Assembly (NCBI RefSeq): GCF_050916235.1 | Contig: NZ_CP104854.1 | Span: 682,001-746,000, forward strand | Reading direction: 5' to 3' | Length of the DNA: 64,000 bases | Source of the DNA: Maridesulfovibrio sp050916235 | GTDB taxonomy: Bacteria > Desulfobacterota > Desulfovibrionia > Desulfovibrionales > Desulfovibrionaceae | In this document: piece after piece, positions 16,730 through 28,516 of the stretch | Layout of the letters: each line of letters begins with the position of its first letter | Position numbering within the stretch: the stretch's first letter is position 1 | Notes under the pieces: generated by a model | What the model was told of the DNA's origin: nothing | The model's database searches: none | Seen by the model: the letters and a program-made list of their open reading frames with translations, nothing else | Position numbers and translations under genes: made by a program

Positions 16730-16766
16730 AAAAGCCCGCACAACTCCATGAATTGTACGGGCTTTT
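16730..16766 (-). terminator. Second terminator after the rRNA operon
   Basis: AAAAGCCCGCACAA / TTGTACGGGCTTTT type hairpin, read on the minus strand with a U tract after the stem, 33 bases beyond the first rrn terminator. Confidence 0.75.
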
Positions 16767-16798
16767 AAAATTCGGTCGGGCAAACAAATCAGGCAAAC

Positions 16799-16831
16799 AA
16801 AAAGGCCCTTGAATGGACAAGGGCCTTTTTT
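16799..16831 (-). terminator. First terminator after 5S rRNA
   Basis: Stem AAGGGCC/GGCCCTT with a GAATGGAC-type loop, A and T tracts on both sides, 13 bases beyond the 5S gene. Confidence 0.88.
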
Positions 16832-16844
16832 GGAAACAAAAAAG

Positions 16845-16960
16845 TCCTTGCGACGACCTACTTTCCCACCAGCTACCTGGCAGTATCATCGGCGATGGAG
16901 AGCTTAACTTCCGAGTTCGGAATGGGGTCGGGTGTGACCTCTCCTCAATGGTCGCAAGGA
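16845..16960 (-). rRNA. rrf: 5S ribosomal RNA
   Basis: About 116 bases. The minus strand begins TCCTTGCGACCATTGAGG and ends with the complementary CGTCGCAAGGA, closing the terminal helix; the internal GAACTCGGAAGTTAAGC-type loop B/C region is visible (16900-16920). Last gene of the operon, about 95 bases after 23S. Ends are placed from the terminal helix and may be off by a base or two. Confidence 0.95.
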
Positions 16961-17055
16961 CAAATATGTTGGTTGGATAATCCAACCGAAATATATGTCA
17001 GATAGGGGTCCTTATAACCTTAACCGTTGAGGTTAAAGTTATAGGGAAGAGAAGA

Positions 17056-19988
<2,933 letters not shown>

Positions 19989-20003
19989 TCTTCTCTAATT
20001 TCC

Positions 20004-20025
20004 CTATTTAACTTTCAAAGAACAT
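20004..20025 (-). promoter_or_regulatory. boxA-like antitermination element before 23S
   Basis: Minus strand reads TGTTCTTTGAAAGTTAAATA, resembling boxA (TGCTCTTTAACA type) and similar to the element before 16S at 22003-22024. Supports NusB/S10-dependent antitermination of the operon. Confidence 0.6.
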
Positions 20026-20137
20026 GGTTCAATCATTAGCTGAACCGCGTATGTTTTCTCGAAGGAATCACTCATTTGAGGACTCAACTTCAGAAATTTT
20101 TTAAAGATCGTTGCTCCGGTTTATCACTCGTCCAAAT

Positions 20138-20213
20138 TGGTGGAGGTGAAGGGAATCGAACCCATGACCCCCTGCGTGCAAAGCAGGTGCTCTCCCAGCT
20201 GAGCTACACCCCC
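20138..20213 (-). tRNA. tRNA-Ala (anticodon TGC)
   Basis: 76 bases with encoded CCA. Acceptor GGGGGTG/CACCTCC, D arm TAGCTCAGCTGGGAGAG, anticodon loop TTTGCAC (TGC) and T arm GGTTCGATTCC are all present. Lies in the 16S-23S spacer, the common place for Ala and Ile tRNAs. Confidence 0.98.
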
Positions 20214-20230
20214 ACAATTCTGGACAAACG

Positions 20231-20307
<77 letters not shown>

Positions 20308-20346
20308 ATTCGGAGCGCAAGGCTATTTAAGCCTGCAAGATCCTTG

Positions 20347-20368
20347 CAATTAAATAGCGAGTTGGGCA
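20347..20368 (-). other. 16S processing stem, 3' arm
   Basis: 22 bases perfectly complementary to 21992-22013, just beyond the 16S 3' end; the pair forms the RNase III stem of pre-16S RNA. Confidence 0.8.
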
Positions 20369-20379
20369 TTTTTCTCTAT

Positions 20380-21934
<1,555 letters not shown>

Positions 21935-21991
21935 AAAACTGTGATGAATTTGATCGCACATTACAATTAGTTGTATGTGTCGTCTTAATTT

Positions 21992-22013
21992 TGCCCAACT
22001 CGCTATTTAATTG
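21992..22013 (-). other. 16S processing stem, 5' arm
   Basis: Perfect 22-base partner of 20347-20368, upstream of 16S; it overlaps the boxA-like element. Confidence 0.8.
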
Positions 22014-22024
22014 TCAAAGACCTT
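22003..22024 (-). promoter_or_regulatory. boxA-like antitermination element before 16S
   Basis: Minus strand reads AAGGTCTTTGACAATTAAAT, boxA-like and partly shared with the element before 23S. Confidence 0.6.
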
Positions 22025-22044
22025 GGTCAATCTTGCGAACCTCC

Positions 22045-22073
22045 AATATCATCTATTTAGAGGGCCGTGTCAA
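22045..22073 (-). promoter_or_regulatory. rrn promoter unit P1 (closest to 16S)
   Basis: -35 TTGACA (22073-22068), 17-base spacer, -10 GATATT (22050-22045). The -10 is the weakest of the seven units. Confidence 0.6.
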
Positions 22074-22132
22074 CCTTGCGTCTGTTTTTTCAGAGAACCT
22101 TTCGCCCCGACTTCGTCGGCGCGAGGAGTCAG

Positions 22133-22161
22133 TTTCTATCTGAACCCGATCTCCGTGTCAA
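22133..22161 (-). promoter_or_regulatory. rrn promoter unit P2
   Basis: -35 TTGACA (22161-22156), 17-base spacer containing GGGTTCA, -10 TAGAAA (22138-22133), followed by a GC-rich start region (TCGCGCCGAC). A-rich tract upstream of the -35. Confidence 0.8.
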
Positions 22162-22223
22162 CCACTTTCGTGATCTTTTTTTTGAGAGTCGCTGACCCGT
22201 TTTTTCAAGCGGCGCGGCGTTGA

Positions 22224-22252
22224 AACCTAGTGAAGTTTGAACCCGCTGTCAA
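22224..22252 (-). promoter_or_regulatory. rrn promoter unit P3
   Basis: -35 TTGACA (22252-22247), 17-base spacer with GGGTTCA, -10 TAGGTT (22229-22224), then GCCGCGCCG. Upstream AT-rich segment with ATTTCAGAAAG and GATCATTGAA (22282-22273). Confidence 0.82.
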
Positions 22253-22313
22253 CTACTTTCTGAAATTTATTTTTCAATGATCCCGAGGCGTTATCCCCTC
22301 GGCGCGGTGTGGG

Positions 22314-22342
22314 AATCTATGTGAACCCGGCCCGCTTGTCAA
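22314..22342 (-). promoter_or_regulatory. rrn promoter unit P4
   Basis: -35 TTGACA (22342-22337), 17-base spacer with GGGTTCA, -10 TAGATT (22319-22314), then ACCGCGCCGAGG. A tract plus CTTTCAGAAAG directly upstream. Confidence 0.85.
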
Positions 22343-22568
22343 TCACTTTCTGAAAGTTTTTTTTTCGCCTCGCGGCAAGTGCCTTCGGCGACCCTGCCGG
22401 GGACCCTAAACCCTTTTATCAAGCTTCGCTCCACTCACGTTCAGCCGGTGATATCTATTCAAGAGTATCGTGTTCCGGACTGGCTGCTGCAGAACGATTC
22501 TTTAAGGTTTTGAACCTTAACTTTCTTCAATGATCTTGGCACGTTGCTCTCGCTCAGTGCGGAGGCGA
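22343..22568 (-). other. Interrupted part of the rrn promoter array
   Basis: No promoter pair found between P4 and P5. The segment holds an 8-pair hairpin (22502-22520), one GATCATTGAA box (22535-22526) and a degenerate GCCGCGAGGCGAA stretch (22377-22364) reminiscent of the structured repeat. It may mark the loss of one unit. Confidence 0.45.
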
Positions 22569-22597
22569 AATTTAAACAACCTCGCCCTTCAAGTCAA
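22569..22597 (-). promoter_or_regulatory. rrn promoter unit P5
   Basis: -35 TTGACT (22597-22592), 17-base spacer, -10 TAAATT (22574-22569), then GCCTCCGCACTGAG. AT-rich upstream segment with a GATCATTGAA box (22639-22630). Confidence 0.8.
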
Positions 22598-22672
22598 TCA
22601 TTATTTTAAAGTTCTTTCGAAATATTTTTTTCAATGATCTTAACACCTTGCTACTGCTCGGTGCGGAGGCGG

Positions 22673-22701
22673 AATCTAGGTGAACCGTCCTCGGAAGTCA
22701 A
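22673..22701 (-). promoter_or_regulatory. rrn promoter unit P6
   Basis: -35 TTGACT (22701-22696), 17-base spacer with GGTTCA, -10 TAGATT (22678-22673), then GCCTCCGCACCGAG. A-rich upstream tract. Confidence 0.82.
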
Positions 22702-22812
22702 CCGTTTTTTTGAAGCAATTTGATTTTTTTTAGCTCGACTCAGAAGCAGCGCAATCTTTCCCAGATTTTATGCCGGCCTTCCAGGCCCTAACCAACTCCA
22801 CCCTCAGGGAGT

Positions 22813-22884
22813 GCAGAGGGGCTTAGCCCTTCTGCCCGCCGGAGGCGAAATCAAATCATCAAAAGCGCGAAGCGCCTCATCTAT
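22813..22884 (+). repeat. Structured intergenic repeat, copy B (rrn upstream region)
   Basis: Hairpin 22813-22835 (nine pairs, one G-T, loop CTTAG), then CCGCCGGAGGCGAAATCAAA (22-base core 22836-22857 identical to copy A) and AAAGCGCGAAGCGC. Opposite strand to copy A relative to the window. It separates P7 from P6. Confidence 0.75.
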
Positions 22885-22944
22885 CATTCTTCAAAAAAAG
22901 CCCTGCCGAGCCGACCATTCAGGCCTTCCTCAGCGGGGAAAGAC

Positions 22945-22973
22945 GTTCTAGGGAAAACTGACGGGAGAGTCAA
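22945..22973 (-). promoter_or_regulatory. rrn promoter unit P7 (most distal)
   Basis: -35 TTGACT (22973-22968), 17-base spacer, -10 TAGAAC (22950-22945), then TTCCCCGCTGAGG. Separated from P6 by about 270 bases that include repeat copy B. Confidence 0.7.
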
Positions 22974-23142
22974 CCGGTTTTTGGGATTATTTGTTGTATA
23001 TTGAAAGATTGGTTGGGGGAATGGCTTAACGGTGCGGGTTGCAAGTGAAACAAAATACCTTCAAAATGCACTTGCTTTATTCGGAACAAGACACATATTA
23101 CAGCTCTTCCAAAACCCACTTTAATTGTATATTTTCTAACTC

Positions 23143-24219
23143 ATGAAAAATGAACTTATGAAACGCTTTAGTCTTGGACCACAGAAAGACCATATCATAC
23201 ACGGCCTTAAAACCGGAGTTGCGGCAGTTATTGCCTATTACGCAGCTGAACTCTTTGACCTCAAATACGGCTACTGGGCAGCCCTGTCGGCAGTCATAGT
23301 CATGCAGGTTAACGTTGCTGATTCCATAACCATGTGCTGGTACCGCTTTTCAGGAACAGCAATCGGGGCATTCATAGCAATCCTGTTCATGCTAATATTT
23401 CCTCCAACCCCGGTAATGAGCGTTCTGGCATTATTTCTTTCGGTTGCTTTCTGTGCGTACATGACCAAGTACAATAACCGATACAAAATGGCCGCAATCA
23501 CAACAACAATCGTACTAATGGCCAGCCTTGGCGAACCTGACCGCATCCAGTTCGGGATGTTTCGGGTAATTGAAATCAGTCTAGGAGTAGCCAGTGCATT
23601 CCTGACAAATATAGCAGTCTGGCCGGTCCGCGCTGCGGAAGCGTTAAAAAAAGACCTGCTTAAACAGTTCGAAGAATGTGCAGACAACTACGAAATGCTT
23701 ATGCATTGTTTTCTGCAACATCAGACGGGGCTGGCTCCAAGCCTGCTTGATGTCTCCAATGCCCGGATGGCAAAGAACAGGGAAACCTACTCCAAGGTTA
23801 TCCGGCTCGAAAGTCTCATTTATATGGAAGATACCGAGTTGCTTGGCATGAAAGTGGAGATCCTCGAAAAATGCGCTTCCCATTTACGGTCCATGCTGAA
23901 CGCCCTGAACAATGTTCAAGGTGAAGGCTATGACATCATAATGAAGAACGAATTAAGTGAGCTGGCTTCAACCACATCCAAGGCAATGAGAGCGATTGGA
24001 GCCAAGCGGATACCTGACGAAAAAAAATTGCAGAACGCACTGACCAAAGCGCAAAATAGACTCGAAGAACTGAGAAACGAGGGTGTGACTAAACGCTTTT
24101 ACCTTCAAAAGCTGATTCAGTTTTTCGCGTTTTACCACAGCGCGGAATTCATCTGCAAAGATATCCTGCGGTATACCCGCGAAAGAAAACGCATCAAGAA
24201 CACTAAACAGAAGCAGTAG
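23143..24219 (+). CDS. FUSC-family (aromatic acid exporter-like) membrane protein
   Basis: 358 residues. N-terminal half with about five to six hydrophobic helices (TGVAAVIAYYAAELF, YGYWAALSAVIVMQVNVADS, GTAIGAFIAILFMLIFPP, VLALFLSVAFCAYMTKY, and another near 125-160), including the YGYWAALSAVIVMQ motif typical of FUSC/ArAE proteins. The C-terminal half is cytosolic and helical, with coiled-coil character (about 270-310) and a basic tail. Half-size FUSC proteins are thought to form dimeric or larger exporters; the substrate is unknown. Reads away from the rrn promoter array; no clear ribosome binding site for the ATG at 23143, and the ATG at 23158 is an alternative. Confidence 0.8.
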   Translation: MKNELMKRFSLGPQKDHIIHGLKTGVAAVIAYYAAELFDLKYGYWAALSAVIVMQVNVADSITMCWYRFSGTAIGAFIAILFMLIFPPTPVMSVLALFLSVAFCAYMTKYNNRYKMAAITTTIVLMASLGEPDRIQFGMFRVIEISLGVASAFLTNIAVWPVRAAEALKKDLLKQFEECADNYEMLMHCFLQHQTGLAPSLLDVSNARMAKNRETYSKVIRLESLIYMEDTELLGMKVEILEKCASHLRSMLNALNNVQGEGYDIIMKNELSELASTTSKAMRAIGAKRIPDEKKLQNALTKAQNRLEELRNEGVTKRFYLQKLIQFFAFYHSAEFICKDILRYTRERKRIKNTKQKQ

Positions 24220-24222
24220 TAA

Positions 24223-24927
24223 CTAGAGACCGATCAGACTCAACAATAACACGTCGGCTTCTGGCTTATCAAATTTGTGCGTCGTCAGCAGCTCTTTGAC
24301 GCTTACATTTTCGCCGTAATATCTTTTATTGAAATCCGGGCTGACCATGAACGCCCCTGTTCGATAAGCCATGCCGCCGAACATTCCCGCCTGATACACA
24401 TGTGCGAAGACATTACCCTCTGCGTCAAACGATCCCCGGTGCGAGTTATCGTTCAGATGTCCGATGGCAAGATCAGCCCCCATGGACAACTCAATTTTGC
24501 CTGCAATCGCATCATCAAGGGCTTCCTTGTCCATAAGAAAAACCACCACGGTCTTTCCTGCCACGCCACCCTGCAGCCCGATATCAACCCCACCAAGATT
24601 AAAAAAAGCCGGCCCGTTCCAAAACCCGGTATCATCTTTCGCACAAAGGACTCCAGGCCCACCTTCAGCCCCAATCATAAATGCGGCCTTGTAAACATCT
24701 GGAAAGATGAACACCCCTTTGGCCTGATCAAGAAGGTAGTCTATTGTCGCCCCGTCCGTTGATTTCCTCATCTGGTTCAACGCACATGCTGCCGAATCAA
24801 CGATCTGCTGAGTAGTGGAATTGGAACGGCTGACGCACGGGCTGCAGGTAATTTTTTTGAATGAATTACATCCCCCGGCAGTCATCAGGACTAAACAGGT
24901 CACTATGGCGACGATTGTCTTTATCAT
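24223..24927 (-). CDS. SYLF/Ysc84-domain lipoprotein
   Basis: A 234-residue exported lipoprotein. The signal peptide (MIKTIVAIVTCLVLMTAGGC) ends in lipobox TAGGC, so it should be anchored by its Cys in the envelope. The rest matches the SYLF (Ysc84) domain: ALNQMRKS, AKGVFIFPDVYKAAFMIGAEGGPGVL, FFNLGGVDIGLQGGVAGKTVVVFLM, and the C-terminal AGMFGGMAYRTGAFMVSPDFNKRYYG. SYLF domains bind lipids in eukaryotes; the bacterial role is unclear. The start is the ATG at 24927, two codons after an in-frame GTG. It converges with the FUSC gene with three bases between. Confidence 0.87.
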   Translation of the reverse strand: MIKTIVAIVTCLVLMTAGGCNSFKKITCSPCVSRSNSTTQQIVDSAACALNQMRKSTDGATIDYLLDQAKGVFIFPDVYKAAFMIGAEGGPGVLCAKDDTGFWNGPAFFNLGGVDIGLQGGVAGKTVVVFLMDKEALDDAIAGKIELSMGADLAIGHLNDNSHRGSFDAEGNVFAHVYQAGMFGGMAYRTGAFMVSPDFNKRYYGENVSVKELLTTHKFDKPEADVLLLSLIGL

Positions 24928-25211
24928 GTGCACATACTAAACTTATTAGTCACTTGCATTCAACATGAATCTTTCAGCTCAAATTTCTGTCTCGCATAAT
25001 TTATATTCGAACATCCGCGTATTCAAAAACATCCAGCACACATCACTCCATTTAACATACTAAAATAACAACTTTTATATTCTAATCTTAAAAACGCATG
25101 CAGTGCATAGTCAACACCAGACTAATTCCAAATGATAAAAAATGTCATGACAAGCCCTACTCGAATGTGTTTATTACAACTGAACACAGCAAAACATTAA
25201 AGGGAAAATAA

Positions 25212-26105
25212 ATGTCTACGCTTTTGCAGCCATACAACGAGAGGATGATGGAAGTACTGCTCCATATTCAACGCAACCTTGACGGCGACCTGTCTCCTGA
25301 AAGACTGTCGGAAATAGCGTGCTTCTCGGTTGCCCATTTTCATCGCACGTTTAAAGGGATGATAGGGGAAAGCCTGAAGGAACATGTCAGGAGGCTCCGC
25401 CTTGAGAGAGCAGCCTATAAGTTATGCTACACCGATCTTTCAGTCATGGACATCGCCCTTGATGCAAGATTTGAATCGTCCGAGACTTTCAGCCGGGCCT
25501 TCAAGAAAAGGTTCAAAGTACCGCCCAGCGAATACAGGGGAAAATCCCGCGAAATGATAAGTCCTGAGGGCAACGGCAAGATCCACTACAGCCCTGAGCC
25601 TAGTGTAAAAGGGTTCAAAATGGATGAGTCACCGCTTCAATGCGAAGTGGATATCCGGATTAGAGAAGAAACCCGAGTCGCCTTCATCCGGCATATAGGT
25701 TCATACTATGATGTCATGAAAGCCTGGGACAGACTCTGCTCATGGGGAATCGGACTGGACCTCCTTAGCGAATCCACCGAATACCTTGGACTATGCTACG
25801 ACGACCCGGACATCACACCGGAAGGCAAAATCAGATATGATGCCTGTCTTTCATGTCAAAGCGAAGAGGATGCACCCGCAGACATCGGATTTCAGATTAT
25901 TCCGGGCGGTAAATATGCCGTGACCACCTATTACGGAGCATACTCCGGCCTGCACGATGCCTACCGGGAACTATACGGAAAATGGCTGCCATCAAGCGGA
26001 TACCAGATAAAAAACAGCTTGGTCTCATTTGAAAAATACATCAAAACATCGGATGACATTAACTCTGACGATGTGGTTACTGAAATATGGCTAGGAGTCT
26101 ATTAA
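25212..26105 (+). CDS. AraC-family regulator with GyrI-like ligand domain (Rob type)
   Basis: 297 residues. The N terminus holds the double helix-turn-helix of AraC proteins (LSPERLSEIACFSVAHFHRTFKGMIGESLKEHVRRLRLERAAY and IALDARFESSETFSRAFKKRFKVPPSEYR, about residues 18-115). The C terminus (about 140-297) is a GyrI-like effector-binding domain (VAFIRHIGSYYDVMKAWDRL, then IPGGKYAVTTYYGAYSGLHDAY). This domain order is that of Rob-like drug and stress regulators. It is followed 28 bases later by a free-standing GyrI-like gene, probably its target and co-transcribed. Confidence 0.92.
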   Translation: MSTLLQPYNERMMEVLLHIQRNLDGDLSPERLSEIACFSVAHFHRTFKGMIGESLKEHVRRLRLERAAYKLCYTDLSVMDIALDARFESSETFSRAFKKRFKVPPSEYRGKSREMISPEGNGKIHYSPEPSVKGFKMDESPLQCEVDIRIREETRVAFIRHIGSYYDVMKAWDRLCSWGIGLDLLSESTEYLGLCYDDPDITPEGKIRYDACLSCQSEEDAPADIGFQIIPGGKYAVTTYYGAYSGLHDAYRELYGKWLPSSGYQIKNSLVSFEKYIKTSDDINSDDVVTEIWLGVY

Positions 26106-26133
26106 CTTAAAACAGATACAACGGAGAAACAAA

Positions 26134-26595
26134 ATGGACGTAAAAATCTGGACACTGGATCCTGAAAAAATGGCATATGTGGAACATGTCGGTCCTTATA
26201 CTGAAGTGGGCAAGGCCTGGGAAAAACTCTGTGACTGGGCAGGTCCTAAAGGTCTTTTCAATGAAAAAACCAAATTCTATGGCGTATACTATGACGACCC
26301 GGGACAGGTAGCCCCCGAAGATCTGCGTTCTGAAGCTTGCATTACCGTGGAAAAAGAAGAGGATGCGCCTTCTGATGTCAAGTTCAGGGATTTTCCCGGC
26401 GGCAGGTATGCAGTGACCGTGCATCTGGGACCATATGAAAATCTGATGGAATCGTGGACAAAATTCTATATGGAGTGGCTGCCGCAGAGTGGAATGGAGC
26501 ACGCAGACTCCCCCTGTTTTGAGCAGTACATGAACTGCCCCAAGAGCACAAAACCCGAACATCTGGTAACAATTCTTCTTATGCCCCTGAAGTAA
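26134..26595 (+). CDS. GyrI-like small-molecule binding protein
   Basis: 153 residues, a single GyrI-like (SbmC) domain: MAYVEHVGPYTEVGKAWEKLCDWA, KFYGVYYDDPGQV, then FPGGRYAVTVHLGPYENLMESWTKFYMEWLP. Clearly paralogous to the C-terminal domain of the upstream AraC protein, sharing the DDP, EEDAP and PGG-YAVT segments. Family members bind lipophilic or cationic compounds, some hydrolyse them, and E. coli SbmC protects gyrase. GGAG lies eight bases before the ATG. Confidence 0.88.
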   Translation: MDVKIWTLDPEKMAYVEHVGPYTEVGKAWEKLCDWAGPKGLFNEKTKFYGVYYDDPGQVAPEDLRSEACITVEKEEDAPSDVKFRDFPGGRYAVTVHLGPYENLMESWTKFYMEWLPQSGMEHADSPCFEQYMNCPKSTKPEHLVTILLMPLK

Positions 26596-26603
26596 TCAGG
26601 ACA

Positions 26604-26645
26604 AAAAAGCGCCCCGCTGCCATACTCTCTGGCTGCGGGGCGCTA
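26604..26645. terminator. Terminator between the GyrI gene and the beta-propeller gene
   Basis: AGCGCCCCGCTGCC / GGCTGCGGGGCGCT stem with one mismatch, preceded by A6 so strongest for the minus-strand gene; convergent genes. Confidence 0.75.
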
Positions 26646-26655
26646 TAATTCGGTA

Positions 26656-27537
26656 CTATTTCAGGCCGACTATCAGCAGTTTATTTTCCAACATCATCGG
26701 AATCCAGAGCCTTTTTCCTTTTGCATCAAGATAAAAATCAGCCGGTCCGCCAATTTTTTCTTCCAGCTCCAGAGTGGATGACTTTCCATTTTTGGGGTCA
26801 ACTTGGATAAGAACACCCGACTTTTTAAATTCGATCCAGTCAGAAACAATTACTTTACCGTCATGCAGGGCAATCCCATCATAGAACCCGTCTTTGAAAA
26901 AAACCTTCTCACCCTTAATTTTCCCAGCAACAATACGCCCCTTGCTTACAAAGCCGTTTGGCTTGTGATCCTTTCCGAAGGAAGCAATATAAACATCGCC
27001 GTTTTCCTGATCGACTGCAATTCCGTTTGGTCCGAAGAGATCCATATCTGATTCAAGCTTGCTAAAAGAAGGATTTTCCCCGGTATTGACCAGATAGACA
27101 TTGCCGGTATCGGTGGCTGAAACAAGCAATTGTTTGTCCGCGTAGACGGCTATGTCATTGAGGAACGAAGTGCCATCTGCGGAGAAATCCAGCTCGAATA
27201 CCTTTTTACCGTCTGAAAGATCAAATCCTTTGATGCGGTCAATATCCGCTACATAAAGAATACCGTCCTGAACGGCCATGCCTTTGGGAGCATTCAGCCC
27301 TGTTACATACCGACGTTCAACAACACTGCCCTCGGCTGTGAGTTTGGAGATATATCCATCCCCATCGCGATCCGTGGGGTTCAGTTTTTCACCGACATTG
27401 GAAACATAAAAATAAGTTCCGTCAGAAGTTACGCTTTCCGGAGAGGAAAACCCGTCCACTTTGACTGTTTTTGTTGTACATGCAGCGAACTGCACCACGA
27501 CCATTACAATAATTAAAGCTAAAACATGCCTGCGCAT
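26656..27537 (-). CDS. Beta-propeller lipoprotein (SMP-30/gluconolactonase-like)
   Basis: 293 residues. Signal peptide of about 20 residues ending in lipobox FAAC. The remainder shows six or so repeats of the type ...GxxxDxxxGxxYVAD..., for example SVTSDGTYFYVSNVG, GMAVQDGILYVADIDRI, DIAVYADKQLLVSATDTG, GIAVDQENGDVYIASFG, as in SMP-30/NHL propellers. An enzymatic role is possible but metal-binding residues cannot be confirmed; an extracellular scaffold is as likely. AAGGAGG is placed five bases before the ATG. The AraC gene immediately upstream on the same strand (61-base gap) may control it. Confidence 0.82.
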   Translation of the reverse strand: MRRHVLALIIVMVVVQFAACTTKTVKVDGFSSPESVTSDGTYFYVSNVGEKLNPTDRDGDGYISKLTAEGSVVERRYVTGLNAPKGMAVQDGILYVADIDRIKGFDLSDGKKVFELDFSADGTSFLNDIAVYADKQLLVSATDTGNVYLVNTGENPSFSKLESDMDLFGPNGIAVDQENGDVYIASFGKDHKPNGFVSKGRIVAGKIKGEKVFFKDGFYDGIALHDGKVIVSDWIEFKKSGVLIQVDPKNGKSSTLELEEKIGGPADFYLDAKGKRLWIPMMLENKLLIVGLK

Positions 27538-27598
27538 AGTTTCCTCCTTGGTTTGTGTTGGAGAAAACCTAGCGGAAACAGAATTTCGCTGCTTCTGT

Positions 27599-28480
27599 TT
27601 ACAGTCCAGATTTTGATGAATTCAGTTCAGAACGATATTCGCTGGGAGTCATCCCATAACGTTTACGAAACAGGCTGCTGAAATGGGAAAGGCTGTCATA
27701 GCCGGATTCAAAGGAAATTTCGGTGATATTCTTACGGGAATTGCGAATAAGCTGGGCCGCCCACGATAGACGCCGTTCCCGAATCCAGCGGGCGGGAGTG
27801 GTACTGTAAGTCCTGCTGAACTCACGCTTGAATGAAGAAAGGCTGCGTCCGGACAGTTCAGCAATATCTTCAATGCTGATATTTTTATTGAAATATTCCT
27901 CCATAAGCGAGGAAAGGTCGCTCCTGATCTCATTGCGACATGAACGCAGAAAGGAAACGAATTCGTCGTTCCCCTCAGAAGAACAGAGGTAATGCAGCAA
28001 TTCCCTGACCTTGAGTCTCAGGAAATCGTCATCGCGCCCCAGGGCAGAGCCGAAAAGCTGAACCATGGAAGAAAGGAATGTCCTGATCTGTTCGCTGACT
28101 GCAATGCGGAACACTGCCCTGCTTTCCGTTAGAGCAGGTCCGGGTGCAGAATCAAGCTGATCAACAAACCCGGAAAACATGGAGTCGTCAAAGAAAAAAA
28201 GGACCGTATCAAAAGATCCCCCACCCTTCGGAACCATTTCCGACATAAGATGGCAACCCTTGCGGCAGAAAAAAGCCTCCCCCTTTTCCAGAACAATATC
28301 CCCGTCTGCTGAATGTATATATTTTGTACCTTCGAGAATAAAAACCAGCGAATGCTGTGATACACATACCTCATGGCGGACTTCCGACTCTATGCTGCGG
28401 TATTGGACAAAAGTAATCCCGCCCAGAGCAATGCTCGGAATGCTGTTGGAACGATGTATGTGGCGAGGTATGGTAATCAT
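27599..28480 (-). CDS. AraC-family transcriptional regulator (cupin plus HTH)
   Basis: 293 residues. N-terminal cupin-like domain (VCVSQHSLVFILEGTKYIHSADGDIVLEKGEAFFCRKG, about residues 38-75). C-terminal AraC DNA-binding domain (NISIEDIAELSGRSLSSFKREFSRTYSTTPARWIRERRLSWAAQLI and ITEISFESGYDSLSHFSSLFRKRYGMTPSEYR, about 190-285). The arrangement resembles ExsA/YqhC-like regulators. The effector is unknown. Downstream on the same strand is the beta-propeller lipoprotein, the obvious candidate target. A terminator separates it from asnS upstream. Confidence 0.93.
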   Translation of the reverse strand: MITIPRHIHRSNSIPSIALGGITFVQYRSIESEVRHEVCVSQHSLVFILEGTKYIHSADGDIVLEKGEAFFCRKGCHLMSEMVPKGGGSFDTVLFFFDDSMFSGFVDQLDSAPGPALTESRAVFRIAVSEQIRTFLSSMVQLFGSALGRDDDFLRLKVRELLHYLCSSEGNDEFVSFLRSCRNEIRSDLSSLMEEYFNKNISIEDIAELSGRSLSSFKREFSRTYSTTPARWIRERRLSWAAQLIRNSRKNITEISFESGYDSLSHFSSLFRKRYGMTPSEYRSELNSSKSGL

Positions 28481-28483
28481 ATA

Positions 28484-28510
28484 AAAAAGGGCCGCACATG
28501 GCGGCCCCTT
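28484..28510 (-). terminator. Terminator after asnS
   Basis: Minus strand AAGGGGCCGC-CATGT-GCGGCCCTTTTTT, directly after the asnS stop codon. Confidence 0.85.
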
Positions 28511-28516
28511 GTATGT

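Noticed and set aside
22533..22552. TGGCAC followed by TTGCT resembling a sigma-54 promoter
   Set aside because: The spacing between the two elements is one base instead of five.
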